DNA from: Acetobacter musti
Lineage (GTDB): Bacteria; Pseudomonadota; Alphaproteobacteria; Acetobacterales; Acetobacteraceae
NCBI RefSeq assembly: GCF_011516835.1
Contig: NZ_WOTB01000004.1
Location: 62,001-126,000, forward strand
DNA length: 64,000 nucleotides
Direction of reading: 5' to 3'
The notes beneath the pieces were generated by a model, which was given only the letters and a program-made list of their open reading frames with translations, was not told the DNA's origin and did no database searches. Below are positions 9,965 to 19,665 of this stretch, one piece after another (within the stretch, counting starts at the first letter, position 1; each line of letters starts with the position of its first letter). A program made the translations under genes and the position numbers.

Positions 9965-10689
9965 GCTGGACGGCTGCGATTCTGACGCTGTTTCCGGAAA
10001 TGTTTCCGGGTCCGCTCGGTCAGTCTCTGGCTGGCAGGGCGCTGGATGCTGATCTCTGGCGCTGTGAGACGCATGATCTGCGCTCTTTTGGCCTCGGACG
10101 GCATAAAACCGTGGATGACACGCCCTGTGGCGGCGGAGCAGGCATGGTGATGCGGCCGGACGTGGTGGATGCCGCACTGGCTTCGGTCTCGCGGAATGAT
10201 GGCGCGTCCTGCGTCTATCTCACGCCGCGTGGCCGGCCGCTGACTCAGGCTGATATCCGTCGTTACACCGCAGGTTCCGGGGTGACCTTGCTCTGCGGCC
10301 GTTACGAAGGGGTGGACGAACGCGTTCTCGAAGCCCGCTCTGTCGAGCAGGTTTCCATCGGGGATTATGTCCTTTCCGGTGGTGAAACAGCGGCGCTGGT
10401 TCTGCTTGATGCCTGCGTCCGGCTTCTGCCGGGTGTTATGGGATCGGCCGAAAGCGGTGTCGAAGAGAGCTTCTCGGACGGTCTTCTCGAATATCCTCAT
10501 TACACCCGTCCGGCCGAGTGGAATGGCCGTGCGGTGCCGGACGTTCTGCTGTCCGGCAACCATGCCGCCATCGCACGCTGGCGGCGCGAACAATCCGAGC
10601 GGGTCACGCGCGAGCGCCGACCCGATCTGTGGGCAGCCCACCTGTCGAATACAACCCATTCATCTGTTCAGGAAGGACATCCGATATGA
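9961..10689 (+). CDS. trmD: tRNA (guanine-N1-)-methyltransferase TrmD
   Basis: SPOUT methyltransferase that makes m1G37 in tRNAs. 242 residues. Family motifs: [14 protein letters not shown] near the N-terminus, [16 protein letters not shown] near residue 50, the knot segments LTPRGRPL and [11 protein letters not shown], and [11 protein letters not shown] around residue 132. Coupled to rimM and rplS by ATGA overlaps at both ends. Confidence 0.97.
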   Translation: MSWTAAILTLFPEMFPGPLGQSLAGRALDADLWRCETHDLRSFGLGRHKTVDDTPCGGGAGMVMRPDVVDAALASVSRNDGASCVYLTPRGRPLTQADIRRYTAGSGVTLLCGRYEGVDERVLEARSVEQVSIGDYVLSGGETAALVLLDACVRLLPGVMGSAESGVEESFSDGLLEYPHYTRPAEWNGRAVPDVLLSGNHAAIARWRREQSERVTRERRPDLWAAHLSNTTHSSVQEGHPI

Positions 10690-11075
10690 ACATTATCCAG
10701 CAGTATGAGGCCGACGAAATCGCGCGCCTGAGCGCTATTCGCGCGGTTCCCGTTTTCCAGGCCGGCGACACCGTTCGCGTGTCGGTCCGCGTGAAGGAAG
10801 GCGAGCGCGAGCGTGTGCAGGCTTATGAAGGCGTCTGCATCGCCCGTTCCAACAAGGGCCTGAACAGCAATTTCACGGTTCGCAAAATTTCGAACGGTGA
10901 AGGTGTCGAGCGTGTGTTCCCGCTCTATGCGCCGACCATTGCTGAAATCAAGGTTGTGCGTCGCGGTAAGGTCCGTCGTGCGAAGCTGTATTACCTGCGC
11001 GGCCGCAGCGGTAAATCCGCCCGTATCGCCGAGCGCGCCCGTGACACGAGCGGAAAAGCTGCCGCCGGCAAGTAA
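10686..11075 (+). CDS. rplS: 50S ribosomal protein L19
   Basis: Ribosomal protein L19, 129 residues. The conserved [16 protein letters not shown] and the C-terminal [17 protein letters not shown] are present, with a short Ala/Gly/Lys tail. The ATG overlaps the trmD stop (ATGA). Last gene of the ffh operon; 173 bp separate it from leuC. Confidence 0.97.
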   Translation: MNIIQQYEADEIARLSAIRAVPVFQAGDTVRVSVRVKEGERERVQAYEGVCIARSNKGLNSNFTVRKISNGEGVERVFPLYAPTIAEIKVVRRGKVRRAKLYYLRGRSGKSARIAERARDTSGKAAAGK

Positions 11076-11085
11076 TCTGTTTTTG

Positions 11086-11116
11086 TCCGTCCGGTCTTGT
11101 TAAATGTCCGGACGGA
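11086..11116 (+). terminator. inverted repeat after rplS, weak terminator candidate
   Basis: Perfect 9-bp stem TCCGTCCGG (11086-11094) / CCGGACGGA (11108-11116) with a 13-nt loop, just beyond the rplS stop. The T-run precedes rather than follows the stem, so this may be an RNA-stabilising or attenuating structure rather than a classic intrinsic terminator. Confidence 0.35.
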
Positions 11117-11248
11117 ACTGATTTACCGACAGAGCGCATGCGCGCCGGAGAGACCTGTCCGCAGTGAGACCGGATCAGTGACTGTCCGGGATTCAGACTG
11201 CCTTCTGAACTCCCGCCCCGCCGCTCTGTTCTGACCTGAGGAATAACC

Positions 11249-12658
11249 ATGTCGTCGCCGCGCACACTGTTCGACAAGATCTGGGCCAGCCATGTCGTCG
11301 ATACTCTGTCGGACGGCACGGCTATCCTTTACATCGACCGCCACCTTGTTCATGAGGTGACCAGCCCGCAGGCCTTTGAAGGTCTGCGTCTTGCCGGTCG
11401 CAGGCTGCGCCATCCCGATGCCACGATCGCCGTTGTTGATCATAACGTCCCGACGTCTGACCGGACGAAGCCGATCGAGGAACCGGACAGCCGGAATCAG
11501 ATCGAGACGCTTGAACGGAATGTGAAAGAGTTTGGCGTTCCGTATTTTCCGCTGCTCTCGGCAAACCAGGGCATCGTGCATGTCGTCGGACCCGAACAGG
11601 GAATCTCGCTGCCCGGCATGACCATTGTCTGCGGCGATTCCCATACCTCGACGCATGGCGCGATGGGTTCTCTTGCTTTCGGTATCGGCACTTCTGAGGT
11701 CGAGCATGTCATGGCGACGCAGACCATTCTGCAGAAGCCGGCGAAGAATATGCGCATCACCGTCGACGGCGCGCTGAATCCCGGCGTGACGGCAAAAGAC
11801 ATTGTGCTGGCGATCATCGGCAAAATCGGCACGGCCGGCGGAACGGGTCATGTGATCGAATTCGCCGGCTCTGCGATCCGCGGCCTTGATATGGCCGGCC
11901 GCATGACGGTCTGCAACATGGCCATTGAAGCAGGCGCCCGCGCAGGTCTGATCGCTCCGGACGACACCACATTTGAGTATATCCGCGGTCGTCGCTTTGC
12001 TCCGAAAGGGGCTGATTTTGATGCCGCTGTCGCTTACTGGCGCACGCTTCCGTCTGATGACGGAGCAGTCTACGACACCGAAGTGACGCTGCGCGCCGAA
12101 GAGATCGAACCCTGCCTGACCTGGGGCACCAGCCCGGAAACGGTGCTTCCGATCGGCGGCACAGTCCCGGATCCCGCGAGTGAGCCTGATGAGGCCAAAC
12201 GTGCTCAGCTCCAGCGTATGCTGGACTACATGGATCTGAAAGCCGGTCAGAAAATTGCTGGTACGCCGGTCGATGTTGTTTTTATTGGTTCCTGCACCAA
12301 CAGTCGTATTGAAGATCTGCGGGCAGCCGCAACGATTGCTGCCGGGCGCAAGGTTGCTGACGGTGTCCGGGCGATGATCGTCCCCGGTTCCGGCCTTGTG
12401 AAAGCGCAGGCCGAGGAAGAAGGTCTTGACCGTATCTTCCTTGATGCCGGCTTTGAATGGCGCGAGGCGGGATGCTCCATGTGTCTCGGCATGAACCCGG
12501 ACAGGCTGACGCCAGGTCAGCGCTGCGCATCGACCTCGAACCGGAATTTTGAAGGCCGGCAGGGACCCGGAGGGCGTACCCATCTGCTTTCTCCGACCAT
12601 GGCTGCTGCTGCTGCCGTGACCGGTGTTCTGACCGACGCACGCGAACTCACGGCTTAA
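11249..12658 (+). CDS. leuC: 3-isopropylmalate dehydratase large subunit LeuC
   Basis: Large subunit of isopropylmalate isomerase in leucine biosynthesis; an aconitase-type [4Fe-4S] enzyme that pairs with LeuD. 469 residues. Cluster cysteines are in [11 protein letters not shown] (near residue 350) and [10 protein letters not shown] (near 410). [13 protein letters not shown] and [17 protein letters not shown] are family blocks. The ATG at 11249 has GAGGA about 8 nt upstream (11238-11242). leuD follows after 23 bp. leuA and leuB are not in the window. Confidence 0.97.
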   Translation: MSSPRTLFDKIWASHVVDTLSDGTAILYIDRHLVHEVTSPQAFEGLRLAGRRLRHPDATIAVVDHNVPTSDRTKPIEEPDSRNQIETLERNVKEFGVPYFPLLSANQGIVHVVGPEQGISLPGMTIVCGDSHTSTHGAMGSLAFGIGTSEVEHVMATQTILQKPAKNMRITVDGALNPGVTAKDIVLAIIGKIGTAGGTGHVIEFAGSAIRGLDMAGRMTVCNMAIEAGARAGLIAPDDTTFEYIRGRRFAPKGADFDAAVAYWRTLPSDDGAVYDTEVTLRAEEIEPCLTWGTSPETVLPIGGTVPDPASEPDEAKRAQLQRMLDYMDLKAGQKIAGTPVDVVFIGSCTNSRIEDLRAAATIAAGRKVADGVRAMIVPGSGLVKAQAEEEGLDRIFLDAGFEWREAGCSMCLGMNPDRLTPGQRCASTSNRNFEGRQGPGGRTHLLSPTMAAAAAVTGVLTDARELTA

Positions 12659-12681
12659 TACGGCAGAAAGGATCATATCCG

Positions 12682-13305
12682 ATGGAGAAATTCACGACCC
12701 TTTCGGCCATCGCCGCACCGCTGCCGGAAGCCAATATCGATACCGACAAGATCATTCCTGCGCGCTTTCTGAAAACGACGAAGCGTACCGGCCTTGGCGT
12801 CCACGCGTTCGACAGCATGCGCTATCGTGAGGATGGTTCGGAAAATCCGGATTTTGTGCTGAACCGCGAACCTTACCGGAAAGCGCAGATTCTTATCTCG
12901 CATGAAAATTTTGGTTGCGGTTCCTCCCGCGAACATGCGCCGTGGGCCTTGCTTGATTTCGGAATCCGCTGCGTGATCGCGCCGTCCTTTGCGGATATTT
13001 TCTTCAATAACAGTTTCAAGAACGGCATTCTGCCGATCCGGCTTCCTCGGGAAATCTGTGATACTCTGATGGAAGATGCGCAACTCGGAGCCAACAGCCG
13101 GATCACAGTCGATCTGTCCCGTCAGGTCGTAATCCGTCCGGACGGGACAGAGTTGCCTTTTGAAATCGATCCGCTTCGTAAGCATCTGCTTCTGGAAGGC
13201 GTTGACGATATCGGTCAGACACTGAAGCATGAGGATGCGATTGAGACGTTCGAGACAAAGAGGAAAAAGGACGAACCCTGGTTCCCCTCCATTGCGCTGG
13301 ACTGA
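12682..13305 (+). CDS. leuD: 3-isopropylmalate dehydratase small subunit LeuD
   Basis: Small (swivel) subunit of isopropylmalate isomerase, 207 residues. It carries [15 protein letters not shown] near residue 19 and the [12 protein letters not shown] active-site loop near residue 75. It is in an operon with leuC, 23 bp away, with an AGAAAGGA ribosome-binding site before ATG 12682. It converges on the glycosyltransferase-like gene; the 116-bp gap contains a 6-bp TGCCGG/CCGGCA stem (13308-13331). Confidence 0.97.
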   Translation: MEKFTTLSAIAAPLPEANIDTDKIIPARFLKTTKRTGLGVHAFDSMRYREDGSENPDFVLNREPYRKAQILISHENFGCGSSREHAPWALLDFGIRCVIAPSFADIFFNNSFKNGILPIRLPREICDTLMEDAQLGANSRITVDLSRQVVIRPDGTELPFEIDPLRKHLLLEGVDDIGQTLKHEDAIETFETKRKKDEPWFPSIALD

Positions 13306-13421
13306 GATGCCGGCGGATATTCTGTCCGGCAGTTAATTCAGTGTCTCCGGCTCTCTTTTACAGGAAAGCCGAACGGGTGGTGGACTCTGCTTCGTAAATT
13401 GACGGCCTGCCTTATGCCACC

Positions 13422-14348
13422 TCAGCAGACGTTTGCATCTTCATTGCGGGACCGGAAATAACGTTCAATTTCACGCCGGAGACGGGGTTTGTTGCCAGCG
13501 AGTTCCCATACACCCCAGATATTGCGAATCAGATCTGTGTCCGGATCAAAGTGATTACCTGTCAGGATTTCCCACCGGCTCTGATAGGCGCGGTCGCGTT
13601 TTGAGCCGTGGAAGCGGTGCTCGATTGTTCCAGTCAGGGCACCAATGTTTCCGGCAATGTGTCTCTGTGCCCGGTCCTGCCAGCGCAGTAAAGGTCGCTT
13701 ATAACCTTCGCTGATGTCAGCGGGATAGCTCTGCCGCACACGGTCGATCAGCGCCAGCGCCATATGGTGATCGGCTGAACCGAGTATAGCGGTGTCGATC
13801 AGGCCTCCCAGACGATCAAGGGCACCGCGTGTTGCCGCCCAGGCGTAACCTGGATGCGCGAACCGGTAGGGCGAACGGTGGGCACGAGGTCCCTGCATGA
13901 TCGGCTCATTATCCATCCAGAGACGGCAGAAGGAGCGGTGCAGGAACATGTGTTCGCCGTTTGGACCGAGATCATAACAATCTGACCAGGGCTGAATGAC
14001 GTCGAAATGCTGCAGCGCCTCGACGGTCTCGCCTGCCCAGTCAGGGCGACGGAAAAAGATATCGCTGTCGATCCACGCAACATATTTCCAGTCCTGCGGC
14101 AGGCTGGAAATGCCAATATTCAGGCAGCGTTCCTTGACCCAGGTAAGAGTACGTGCACGGACGCCGACATGATTGACGCCCGGAATCTGACAGGTGAACG
14201 GACGGTCTCCGTACTGGCATTCGACAACGGTGAGAGCAGCCCCGCTGGCGAGAATATGTTCAGCCCAGTCACGGTAGATCCGGTCGGGAACAGTCCAGCG
14301 AAGCGGGTTGGCACGTGCGGTGATGACGTGGAGCTGTTCCGCTTTCAT
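13422..14348 (-). CDS. glycosyltransferase-like hypothetical protein
   Basis: 308 residues, no signal peptide or membrane segment. A DxD-type motif in YVAWIDSDIFF near residue 94 and the flanking layout (VKERCLNIG before it, GYAWAATRGALDRLGG after it) fit a GT-A-fold glycosyltransferase. A later SADHHMALALI block resembles segments of similar uncharacterised proteins found in bacteria and phages. Substrate unknown. It stands alone on the minus strand between the convergent leuD and a 205-bp gap before the metC-like gene. The function is inferred from fold motifs only. Confidence 0.6.
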   Translation of the reverse strand: MKAEQLHVITARANPLRWTVPDRIYRDWAEHILASGAALTVVECQYGDRPFTCQIPGVNHVGVRARTLTWVKERCLNIGISSLPQDWKYVAWIDSDIFFRRPDWAGETVEALQHFDVIQPWSDCYDLGPNGEHMFLHRSFCRLWMDNEPIMQGPRAHRSPYRFAHPGYAWAATRGALDRLGGLIDTAILGSADHHMALALIDRVRQSYPADISEGYKRPLLRWQDRAQRHIAGNIGALTGTIEHRFHGSKRDRAYQSRWEILTGNHFDPDTDLIRNIWGVWELAGNKPRLRREIERYFRSRNEDANVC

Positions 14349-14553
14349 CGCACCGGAATCCGGCGTTCGCGTGGGACGGACAAAGAAAGGGAGGCAGAAA
14401 CATTCTGCGCATCAGAAGACGCGCAGACGGCGATGAGTTGCATGAATACAGATTTCCTGGACGGTGACATGGCCCCGCGCGGGCCTTGTCCAAGAATAGC
14501 CGTCTCATCTCATCACCTTCTGATGGCGGCCACATTTTCCGCAAATCAGTTCT

Positions 14554-15771
14554 TCAGAGGCGTGACAGACCGTGTTCAAGATCGGCAATCAGATCAGCCG
14601 GGTCATCGAGACCGATGCTCAGCCGGAAGGCGGGACTCTCAGACAGGCCACCCGGCAAAGACCGGACGATGCCACCGGTGGTCGGGAGGACAAGACTTTC
14701 AAAGCCTCCCCATGAGGCGCCGATACCAAAGCGTGTGAAGGAATCGATCATCGTCTCCATGGCCTTCCGCGTGCAGGAAGGCTGGAGCACCACGCTGAAC
14801 AGCGGGCCAGCTCCGGAAAAGTCGCGCTTCCACAGCTTGTGTCCCGGATCGTCCGGCAGAGCGGGATGAAGCACACGGGCGACCTCGGAACGGCTGGTCA
14901 GCCATTTCGCGATCTTCAGCGCTGTACGGGCCTGGCGTGCCAGCCTGACGCCCATCGTTCGCAGTCCACGCAGTGCCAGCCAGCAATCATCAGGTCCGGC
15001 GAGTTGTCCGAGCTGGATCGCGGCGTCCCGGAGACGATGCCATTCACTTTCGGACGCGACAGTGATCGCGCCAAGTACAGTATCCGAATGACCGCCGGGA
15101 TATTTGGTCAGGGCCTGGATCGACACGTCCACACCGTGGTCGAACGGTGCGAAGATTCCAAAACCCCATGTATTGTCGAGGAGAAGGCGGGCACCGTTCG
15201 CATGGGCCACACGGGCGAGCATCGGGATGTCCTGAATTTCGAATGTGTGACTGCCCGGACTTTCAGCGAATATCACCTGCGTATTGGGGCGCATGAGAGC
15301 GCGAAGATCGGTTTCCCGAATCAGCGGATCATAATAGGTTGTCTCCACATTAAAGCGGCGGAGCATACTATCCGCGAAACGGCGTGTCGGGCCGTAGCAT
15401 GAGTCCGGAATGAGGCAGTGGTCCCCGGCTTTGGTCCAGGTCAGGAGCGCCGTTGTGCAGGCGGCGAGACCTGACGAGACGATCTGAGTATCACGTCCCT
15501 TCTCTATAGCAGCTATAAGCCGTTCGAGGTCGTGCTGTACCGGCGTGCCCATGGCACCGTAAATTGCTGTGTGCCCGTAACGTTCTGTCCCGACTTTACG
15601 CATCGTATCAAGGTCGGGAAACAGAACTGTCGAGCCACGTGTGACCGGCGTGTTGACCTGGGTGCCAGTACTCCTAAATCGTTCGTCGCGAGGATCTGGC
15701 CGGCCGATGTGTACGAGAAGGGAGTTGAGCCGATCCCAGCCTGCGGCGACCCTGTCTTCATCTGTCGTCAT
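14554..15771 (-). CDS. metC: cystathionine beta-lyase (MetC-like, PLP-dependent)
   Basis: Cys/Met-metabolism PLP enzyme, 405 residues. The PLP-lysine lies in ALTKYPGGHSD near residue 218, with SSGLAACTTALL (phosphate region), LLLDNTW and the ATYGAMGTP-like TAIYGAMGTP. It most resembles the cystathionine beta-lyase branch that converts cystathionine to homocysteine, pyruvate and ammonia; beta-elimination of cysteine is an alternative. The start overlaps the sulfurtransferase stop by 4 nt, and it is the last gene of a three-gene minus-strand operon led by an XRE regulator. Confidence 0.88.
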   Translation of the reverse strand: MTTDEDRVAAGWDRLNSLLVHIGRPDPRDERFRSTGTQVNTPVTRGSTVLFPDLDTMRKVGTERYGHTAIYGAMGTPVQHDLERLIAAIEKGRDTQIVSSGLAACTTALLTWTKAGDHCLIPDSCYGPTRRFADSMLRRFNVETTYYDPLIRETDLRALMRPNTQVIFAESPGSHTFEIQDIPMLARVAHANGARLLLDNTWGFGIFAPFDHGVDVSIQALTKYPGGHSDTVLGAITVASESEWHRLRDAAIQLGQLAGPDDCWLALRGLRTMGVRLARQARTALKIAKWLTSRSEVARVLHPALPDDPGHKLWKRDFSGAGPLFSVVLQPSCTRKAMETMIDSFTRFGIGASWGGFESLVLPTTGGIVRSLPGGLSESPAFRLSIGLDDPADLIADLEHGLSRL

Positions 15772-16658
15772 CTGCTTTTCTCACTGTCCAGCCCTGGGAT
15801 ACTTTCCGGACTGACAGTTTTTTCGATTGGGGCTTCGGGTGTCGCAGCCCATTCGGCCCATGAGCCGTCATAAAGAGAAGCTGGCCCGAGACCGGCGATT
15901 TCCGCTGCGAAGACGATGACTGCGGCGGTCATGCCGGAGCCACATGTTGCAACAATCGGTCGGGTGCCATCCGCACCGGCCTCCACGAAACGTGTGCGGA
16001 GAGCATAGGGGGGCAGGAACAATCGTTCCGGTGTAAGAAGCTCACTAAAGGGAAGATTTGCCGATCCAGGGATATGACCTGAAGAGAGGCCGGGGCGTGG
16101 CTCCGGAGCGCTGCCTTCGAACCGGCCGTGTGACCGGGCATCCAGAATAGCGACTTTACCCGGTGTGGAGCAGAGTGCCAGAATATCGCCCAGTCCTCGG
16201 AGCAGACGCACGTTCAGGCGCGTTTCGTATCTCTCACAGACTGGCGGTCGGGGTAAACCTGTTTCGATCCCGGCTCCTGCGGCCTGCCAGGCGGGCAGAC
16301 CTCCATCAAGGACGCTGACCTGCTCATGGCCAAAGAGACGGACGAGCCACCAGGCGCGGCAGGACGACGCGATGTTCCCCTGATCATAAAACACGATTTC
16401 CGTGTCGTGGGTGAGTCCAAGCTCGCCGGCCAGCCGTGCAAAGCGTGCGGCAGACGGAATCATATGGGGAAGAGAGTTTTCCGGATCTGAAAATTTTTCG
16501 ATATCAAAGCGTCGGGCACCCGGCAGATGCGCCAAGACGAAAGCTTTTTCCGGATCGGTTTGATCCCCCGGGAGTCTTGCCGTGGCGTCAAGCAGGACAA
16601 TATTACGCTCTTGCCGGGCGGCTACGAGATCACGGGCAGATATGAGCGGATGGGTCAC
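15768..16658 (-). CDS. sseA: 3-mercaptopyruvate sulfurtransferase-like (two rhodanese domains)
   Basis: Tandem-rhodanese sulfurtransferase, 296 residues. The active loop CGSGMTA near residue 235 matches the CG[ST]GVT signature of 3-mercaptopyruvate sulfurtransferases rather than the CRKGVT of thiosulfate rhodaneses. The N-terminal inactive domain carries LLDATARLPG and VFYDQGN; the second domain carries ILDARSHGRFEG and SGHIPGSANLPF. It shares an operon with the metC-like gene downstream (ATGA overlap) and the XRE regulator upstream (48-bp gap), which supports a role in cysteine-sulfur traffic. Confidence 0.9.
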   Translation of the reverse strand: MTHPLISARDLVAARQERNIVLLDATARLPGDQTDPEKAFVLAHLPGARRFDIEKFSDPENSLPHMIPSAARFARLAGELGLTHDTEIVFYDQGNIASSCRAWWLVRLFGHEQVSVLDGGLPAWQAAGAGIETGLPRPPVCERYETRLNVRLLRGLGDILALCSTPGKVAILDARSHGRFEGSAPEPRPGLSSGHIPGSANLPFSELLTPERLFLPPYALRTRFVEAGADGTRPIVATCGSGMTAAVIVFAAEIAGLGPASLYDGSWAEWAATPEAPIEKTVSPESIPGLDSEKSR

Positions 16659-16706
16659 AACAGCATCTCCTCCCGGCGTCCGTTCAGAACGGGGGAGGAG
16701 AGTGAA

Positions 16707-17579
16707 TCACTGGATGGCGTGTTGTGCAAGCAGCTCACGGAGCCGCTCGACAGCGTCCCGGCCCTTGATTGATTCCCGCCAGAGAACTTCGATGACGCGC
16801 TGGTGGGCGTTTACCGCCTCCGGAGCGCTCGTAATGAGAGACACACCGGTCGCGGCTGAGGGGCTGGTATCACAGCGGAAGGGATTGATGGCCAGCATCA
16901 TACGTTCCCGTCCACGCATGAGCATGCAGTTTGTCGGATTGTCAACATCGGAGAGAAGGCTGAACTGAAGGCCAATCGGTTCGGCCTCAATCATCCCGAT
17001 GATATTTTCGATTTCCTGTGCCGCGATTATTCTGGATTCGTTTCGAAGATCGTCGGACATTGGAATCGATTCGGCAACGCCACGAGTAAGAAATCGCTCA
17101 ATCGTCAGTTCGTTGAGCATGGTGATCATTGTCGGGCGACGAACGCGATATGACTCTTTTCTCGCTGTAAGAATGGCGAGATGCTGTTCGACAAGCTGCA
17201 GATCGTCAGTGTGATCGGTGATCACACGGGACAGAAGCCGGTCATATTCCTGCGATGTCACGAGATAAGCGACCGGATCGGCGATCTGCAGGATCTGATC
17301 GGCTTCCTCTTCGACCTGTCTGGCACGCTCGAAAAAGCTGAGAGGCCGGCTATAATATTCGACTCCGATACCCAGAAGGGTAAGGGGTGAGACTCTCAGG
17401 AGCTCTGCGAGACGCTGAACAGTGTCGAGCTTGATGACCTCGCCTTTTTCATAGCGATAGAGCGCAGCACGCGATACGCCGAGCCGGGCCGCAATTTCAT
17501 CTGCGCGCATTCCTGATTCAAGACGGAAAGCACGGAGCTGCTGTCCGATCTCGCTGAGACGCATAGTCACAGCAGCCAT
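16707..17579 (-). CDS. XRE-family transcriptional regulator of the sulfur operon
   Basis: 290 residues. An N-terminal HTH_3 domain at about residues 10-66 (RADEIAARLGVSRAALYRYE as recognition region) is followed by a ~200-residue C-terminal domain without recognised motif, possibly ligand-sensing. First gene of an operon with the sulfurtransferase and cystathionine beta-lyase, so it probably controls their expression; the effector is unknown. ATG 17579 has GGAG 11 nt upstream; ATG 17564 is an alternative. A 15-bp palindrome lies 24 bp ahead of the start. Confidence 0.85.
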   Translation of the reverse strand: MAAVTMRLSEIGQQLRAFRLESGMRADEIAARLGVSRAALYRYEKGEVIKLDTVQRLAELLRVSPLTLLGIGVEYYSRPLSFFERARQVEEEADQILQIADPVAYLVTSQEYDRLLSRVITDHTDDLQLVEQHLAILTARKESYRVRRPTMITMLNELTIERFLTRGVAESIPMSDDLRNESRIIAAQEIENIIGMIEAEPIGLQFSLLSDVDNPTNCMLMRGRERMMLAINPFRCDTSPSAATGVSLITSAPEAVNAHQRVIEVLWRESIKGRDAVERLRELLAQHAIQ

Positions 17580-17602
17580 GTCTGATCATTCTCCGGACGC
17601 GA

Positions 17603-17617
17603 AACCAAGATTTGGTT
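17603..17617. promoter_or_regulatory. palindromic operator candidate upstream of the XRE regulator
   Basis: AACCAA-GAT-TTGGTT, a perfect 6+3+6 inverted repeat at 17603-17617, 24 bp before the regulator start and in the region shared with the divergent permease gene. Size and symmetry fit an XRE-dimer site and hence autoregulation. Inference from position and symmetry. Confidence 0.45.
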
Positions 17618-17844
17618 CGTCAATAATACGTTAATTCCCATTCGTGTAAAGCCATCTCAAATAGGAATCATCCGTATTTTTCCACCGGATTTCTGGTGTT
17701 GTTCATGATCGTTCTGCTGCAGCCCTGATATCTGGTCAGATTCCGGTATATGCGGCACAAGCGTAACAGTTATGAATCCCGGCGGGTGGTCCTGGTCCGG
17801 ACATCGGAGAAAACTCGGGTGCAGAACGCGATGTCAGGGGTCCC

Positions 17845-18912
17845 ATGAACGCGGAGCGCATCATTACGGGATTGCTGATACTGGGTGTCGCATATGGATG
17901 CGTGATTGTTACGGCCCCGTTTTTAACTGCTATTCTATGGGCCGGTATTCTCGCATTTGTGACATGGCCGGTACTGAGTGCATTGAGACAGCGTGTCCGG
18001 CCGGTGACCGCAGCGCTCTGTATGACACTGCTGTGCGCGATAGGTTTTCTGCTGCCAGTCATCCTCATTGCATCGAAAGGAGTCGCTGATGCGCCACAGG
18101 TGATTGCAATGGTGACGGACTCCCTTCTGCCGAGTCTTCGTCTTCCTCAGGTTCCCACATGGATTGCAAGGATGCCACTTGCCGGACCCGACCTGGTCCA
18201 CCTGTGGGGGCAGGCTGCAAATGACGTCACTCACCTGAAGCAAAGTCTGCGTCCATACGCGGGAGACATTGCCCAATCACTTATTTCTCTGCTTGTTCAG
18301 GCGGCAAGCGGTGGTCTGCATCTGGTGATGGCGCTTTTTATCGCGTTCTTCTTCTGGTTGAGTGGCGATTCGCTGGGGCGAACGCTGGTGGCGCTTATCC
18401 GGCGCGTTGCCGGGCGACATGCTGACCGGATGGTGAGAATTATCGGAGGAACGGTTCGGGGCACGGTTTACGGTGTGCTTGGAACTGCCCTCGTTCAGGG
18501 TGCACTCACAGGTATCGGGTTTGCCATCGTGCGTGTACCGGAGCCTGTGCTGTTTGGTGCTGTCGCCTCTCTGTTTTCCGTGCTGCCAGTCGGCGCCCCC
18601 CTCGTATGGATTCCCGCGGCAGTATGGCTTGTCGCGTCCCATCATCTCTGGAGGGGACTGGCTCTGGCACTTTATGGCGTGATTGCAATTTCCGGAGCGG
18701 ATCACATTATCCGACCTGTATTTATCGCACGGGGGGCACAGCTGCCTTACCTGCTTACGCTTATCGGTGTGATAGGCGGTGTGATGGAGTTTGGCGGGCT
18801 GGGTATCTTTATAGGGCCGGTTCTTCTCGCTGTAGGGTATACGCTAATAGTGGAGTTTGCCGCAGGTCGGGTTTCAGCCATGGCTCCGGTGGACGGGGAG
18901 CGAGGCGAATGA
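17845..18912 (+). CDS. AI-2E family transporter / PerM-type permease
   Basis: Integral membrane protein, 355 residues, with about eight hydrophobic segments: two near the N-terminus, one around residues 55-80, a soluble stretch around 90-145, then several from residue 150 to the end. The glycine-rich block GVLGTALVQGALTGIGF and the DHIIRPVFIARGAQLP region near residue 295 are typical of the AI-2E/PerM family (PF01594). Members export small molecules or ions; the substrate is not predictable here. The stop overlaps the phosphatase start (ATGA at 18909). Confidence 0.88.
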   Translation: MNAERIITGLLILGVAYGCVIVTAPFLTAILWAGILAFVTWPVLSALRQRVRPVTAALCMTLLCAIGFLLPVILIASKGVADAPQVIAMVTDSLLPSLRLPQVPTWIARMPLAGPDLVHLWGQAANDVTHLKQSLRPYAGDIAQSLISLLVQAASGGLHLVMALFIAFFFWLSGDSLGRTLVALIRRVAGRHADRMVRIIGGTVRGTVYGVLGTALVQGALTGIGFAIVRVPEPVLFGAVASLFSVLPVGAPLVWIPAAVWLVASHHLWRGLALALYGVIAISGADHIIRPVFIARGAQLPYLLTLIGVIGGVMEFGGLGIFIGPVLLAVGYTLIVEFAAGRVSAMAPVDGERGE

Positions 18913-19631
18913 AAACCGGTTTGAGAGATTCCCGCTTTCTGAGTCGTACTCTGCGCAGGCCGGGGAGTATGCGTCGCGAGATGACAGGTACCGGATCCGG
19001 TGCCGCCGGACCATCGGTCAGAGTTGTCAGCTGGAATCTGCTGCATAGCGTGGGTGCACGGATCAATGATGTGATTGCGCTGATCCGGCAGGAGAAACCG
19101 GATCTTCTGCTGATGCAGGAAGCAACTGCCGGGCTGGATATACTGGCTGAGCACGTGGGGGGCTACTATGCCCGGACACCGCTGCCGGGACGGATTCACG
19201 GGCCGGCCTGCTGGAGTCTGACTCCTTTTGTCCGTAAGCCGCGAGCCTGTGTGATTCCGTCCGGAGCTCTTGTGCGGCGTGTTGCCCAGATCGTGCATTT
19301 TGACAGTTTTATTGTTGCGAACGTGCATCTTTCACACGGGCAGATCATGAACCGCAGGCAGTTGCGCCGACTTGCGGCAGTTCTTCCTGCCCCGGCTGCT
19401 ATCCTTGGCGATTTTAATCTTGTTGGTCCGGCTCTCGTTCCCGGATTCGATGATGTTGGTCCACGCGAGCCGACTCACCGGATGGCAGATCTCGTTCCAA
19501 TCAGAATTGACCGCTGCCTGGTGCGGGGAATGGTCTGCGAACAGGCCAGTGTTCTGCCGGTCTTCGCGTCGGATCATCAGCCGATCATGGTGAGACTGCG
19601 AACGGTAAGAGGGCATTCCGAAGGGTTATGA
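18909..19631 (+). CDS. endonuclease/exonuclease/phosphatase (EEP) family protein
   Basis: 240 residues, EEP fold. The ordered catalytic motifs are VVSWNLLH (Asn), LLMQEA (Glu), ANVHLSHGQ (His), AILGDFNLVG (Asp/Asn) and FASDHQPIMV (Asp-His) at the C-terminus. The family includes AP endonucleases, phosphodiesterases and lipid phosphatases; this small stand-alone version cannot be assigned a substrate. The first 35 residues are basic. ATG 18909 overlaps the permease stop, so the two are co-translated. The frame is open further upstream inside the permease gene, but homology begins after 18909. Confidence 0.85.
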   Translation: MKTGLRDSRFLSRTLRRPGSMRREMTGTGSGAAGPSVRVVSWNLLHSVGARINDVIALIRQEKPDLLLMQEATAGLDILAEHVGGYYARTPLPGRIHGPACWSLTPFVRKPRACVIPSGALVRRVAQIVHFDSFIVANVHLSHGQIMNRRQLRRLAAVLPAPAAILGDFNLVGPALVPGFDDVGPREPTHRMADLVPIRIDRCLVRGMVCEQASVLPVFASDHQPIMVRLRTVRGHSEGL

Positions 19632-19665
19632 TATTCTTTTAGCCGTTTCAGGGAAGGTACGCCTG

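Noticed and set aside
11123-12676. 517-residue minus-strand frame antisense to leuC
   Set aside because: GC-driven shadow of leuC; no recognisable domain.
14269-14544. 91-residue minus-strand frame upstream of the glycosyltransferase-like gene
   Set aside because: Overlaps that gene in another frame and has a Cys/Arg/Pro-rich translation without motif.
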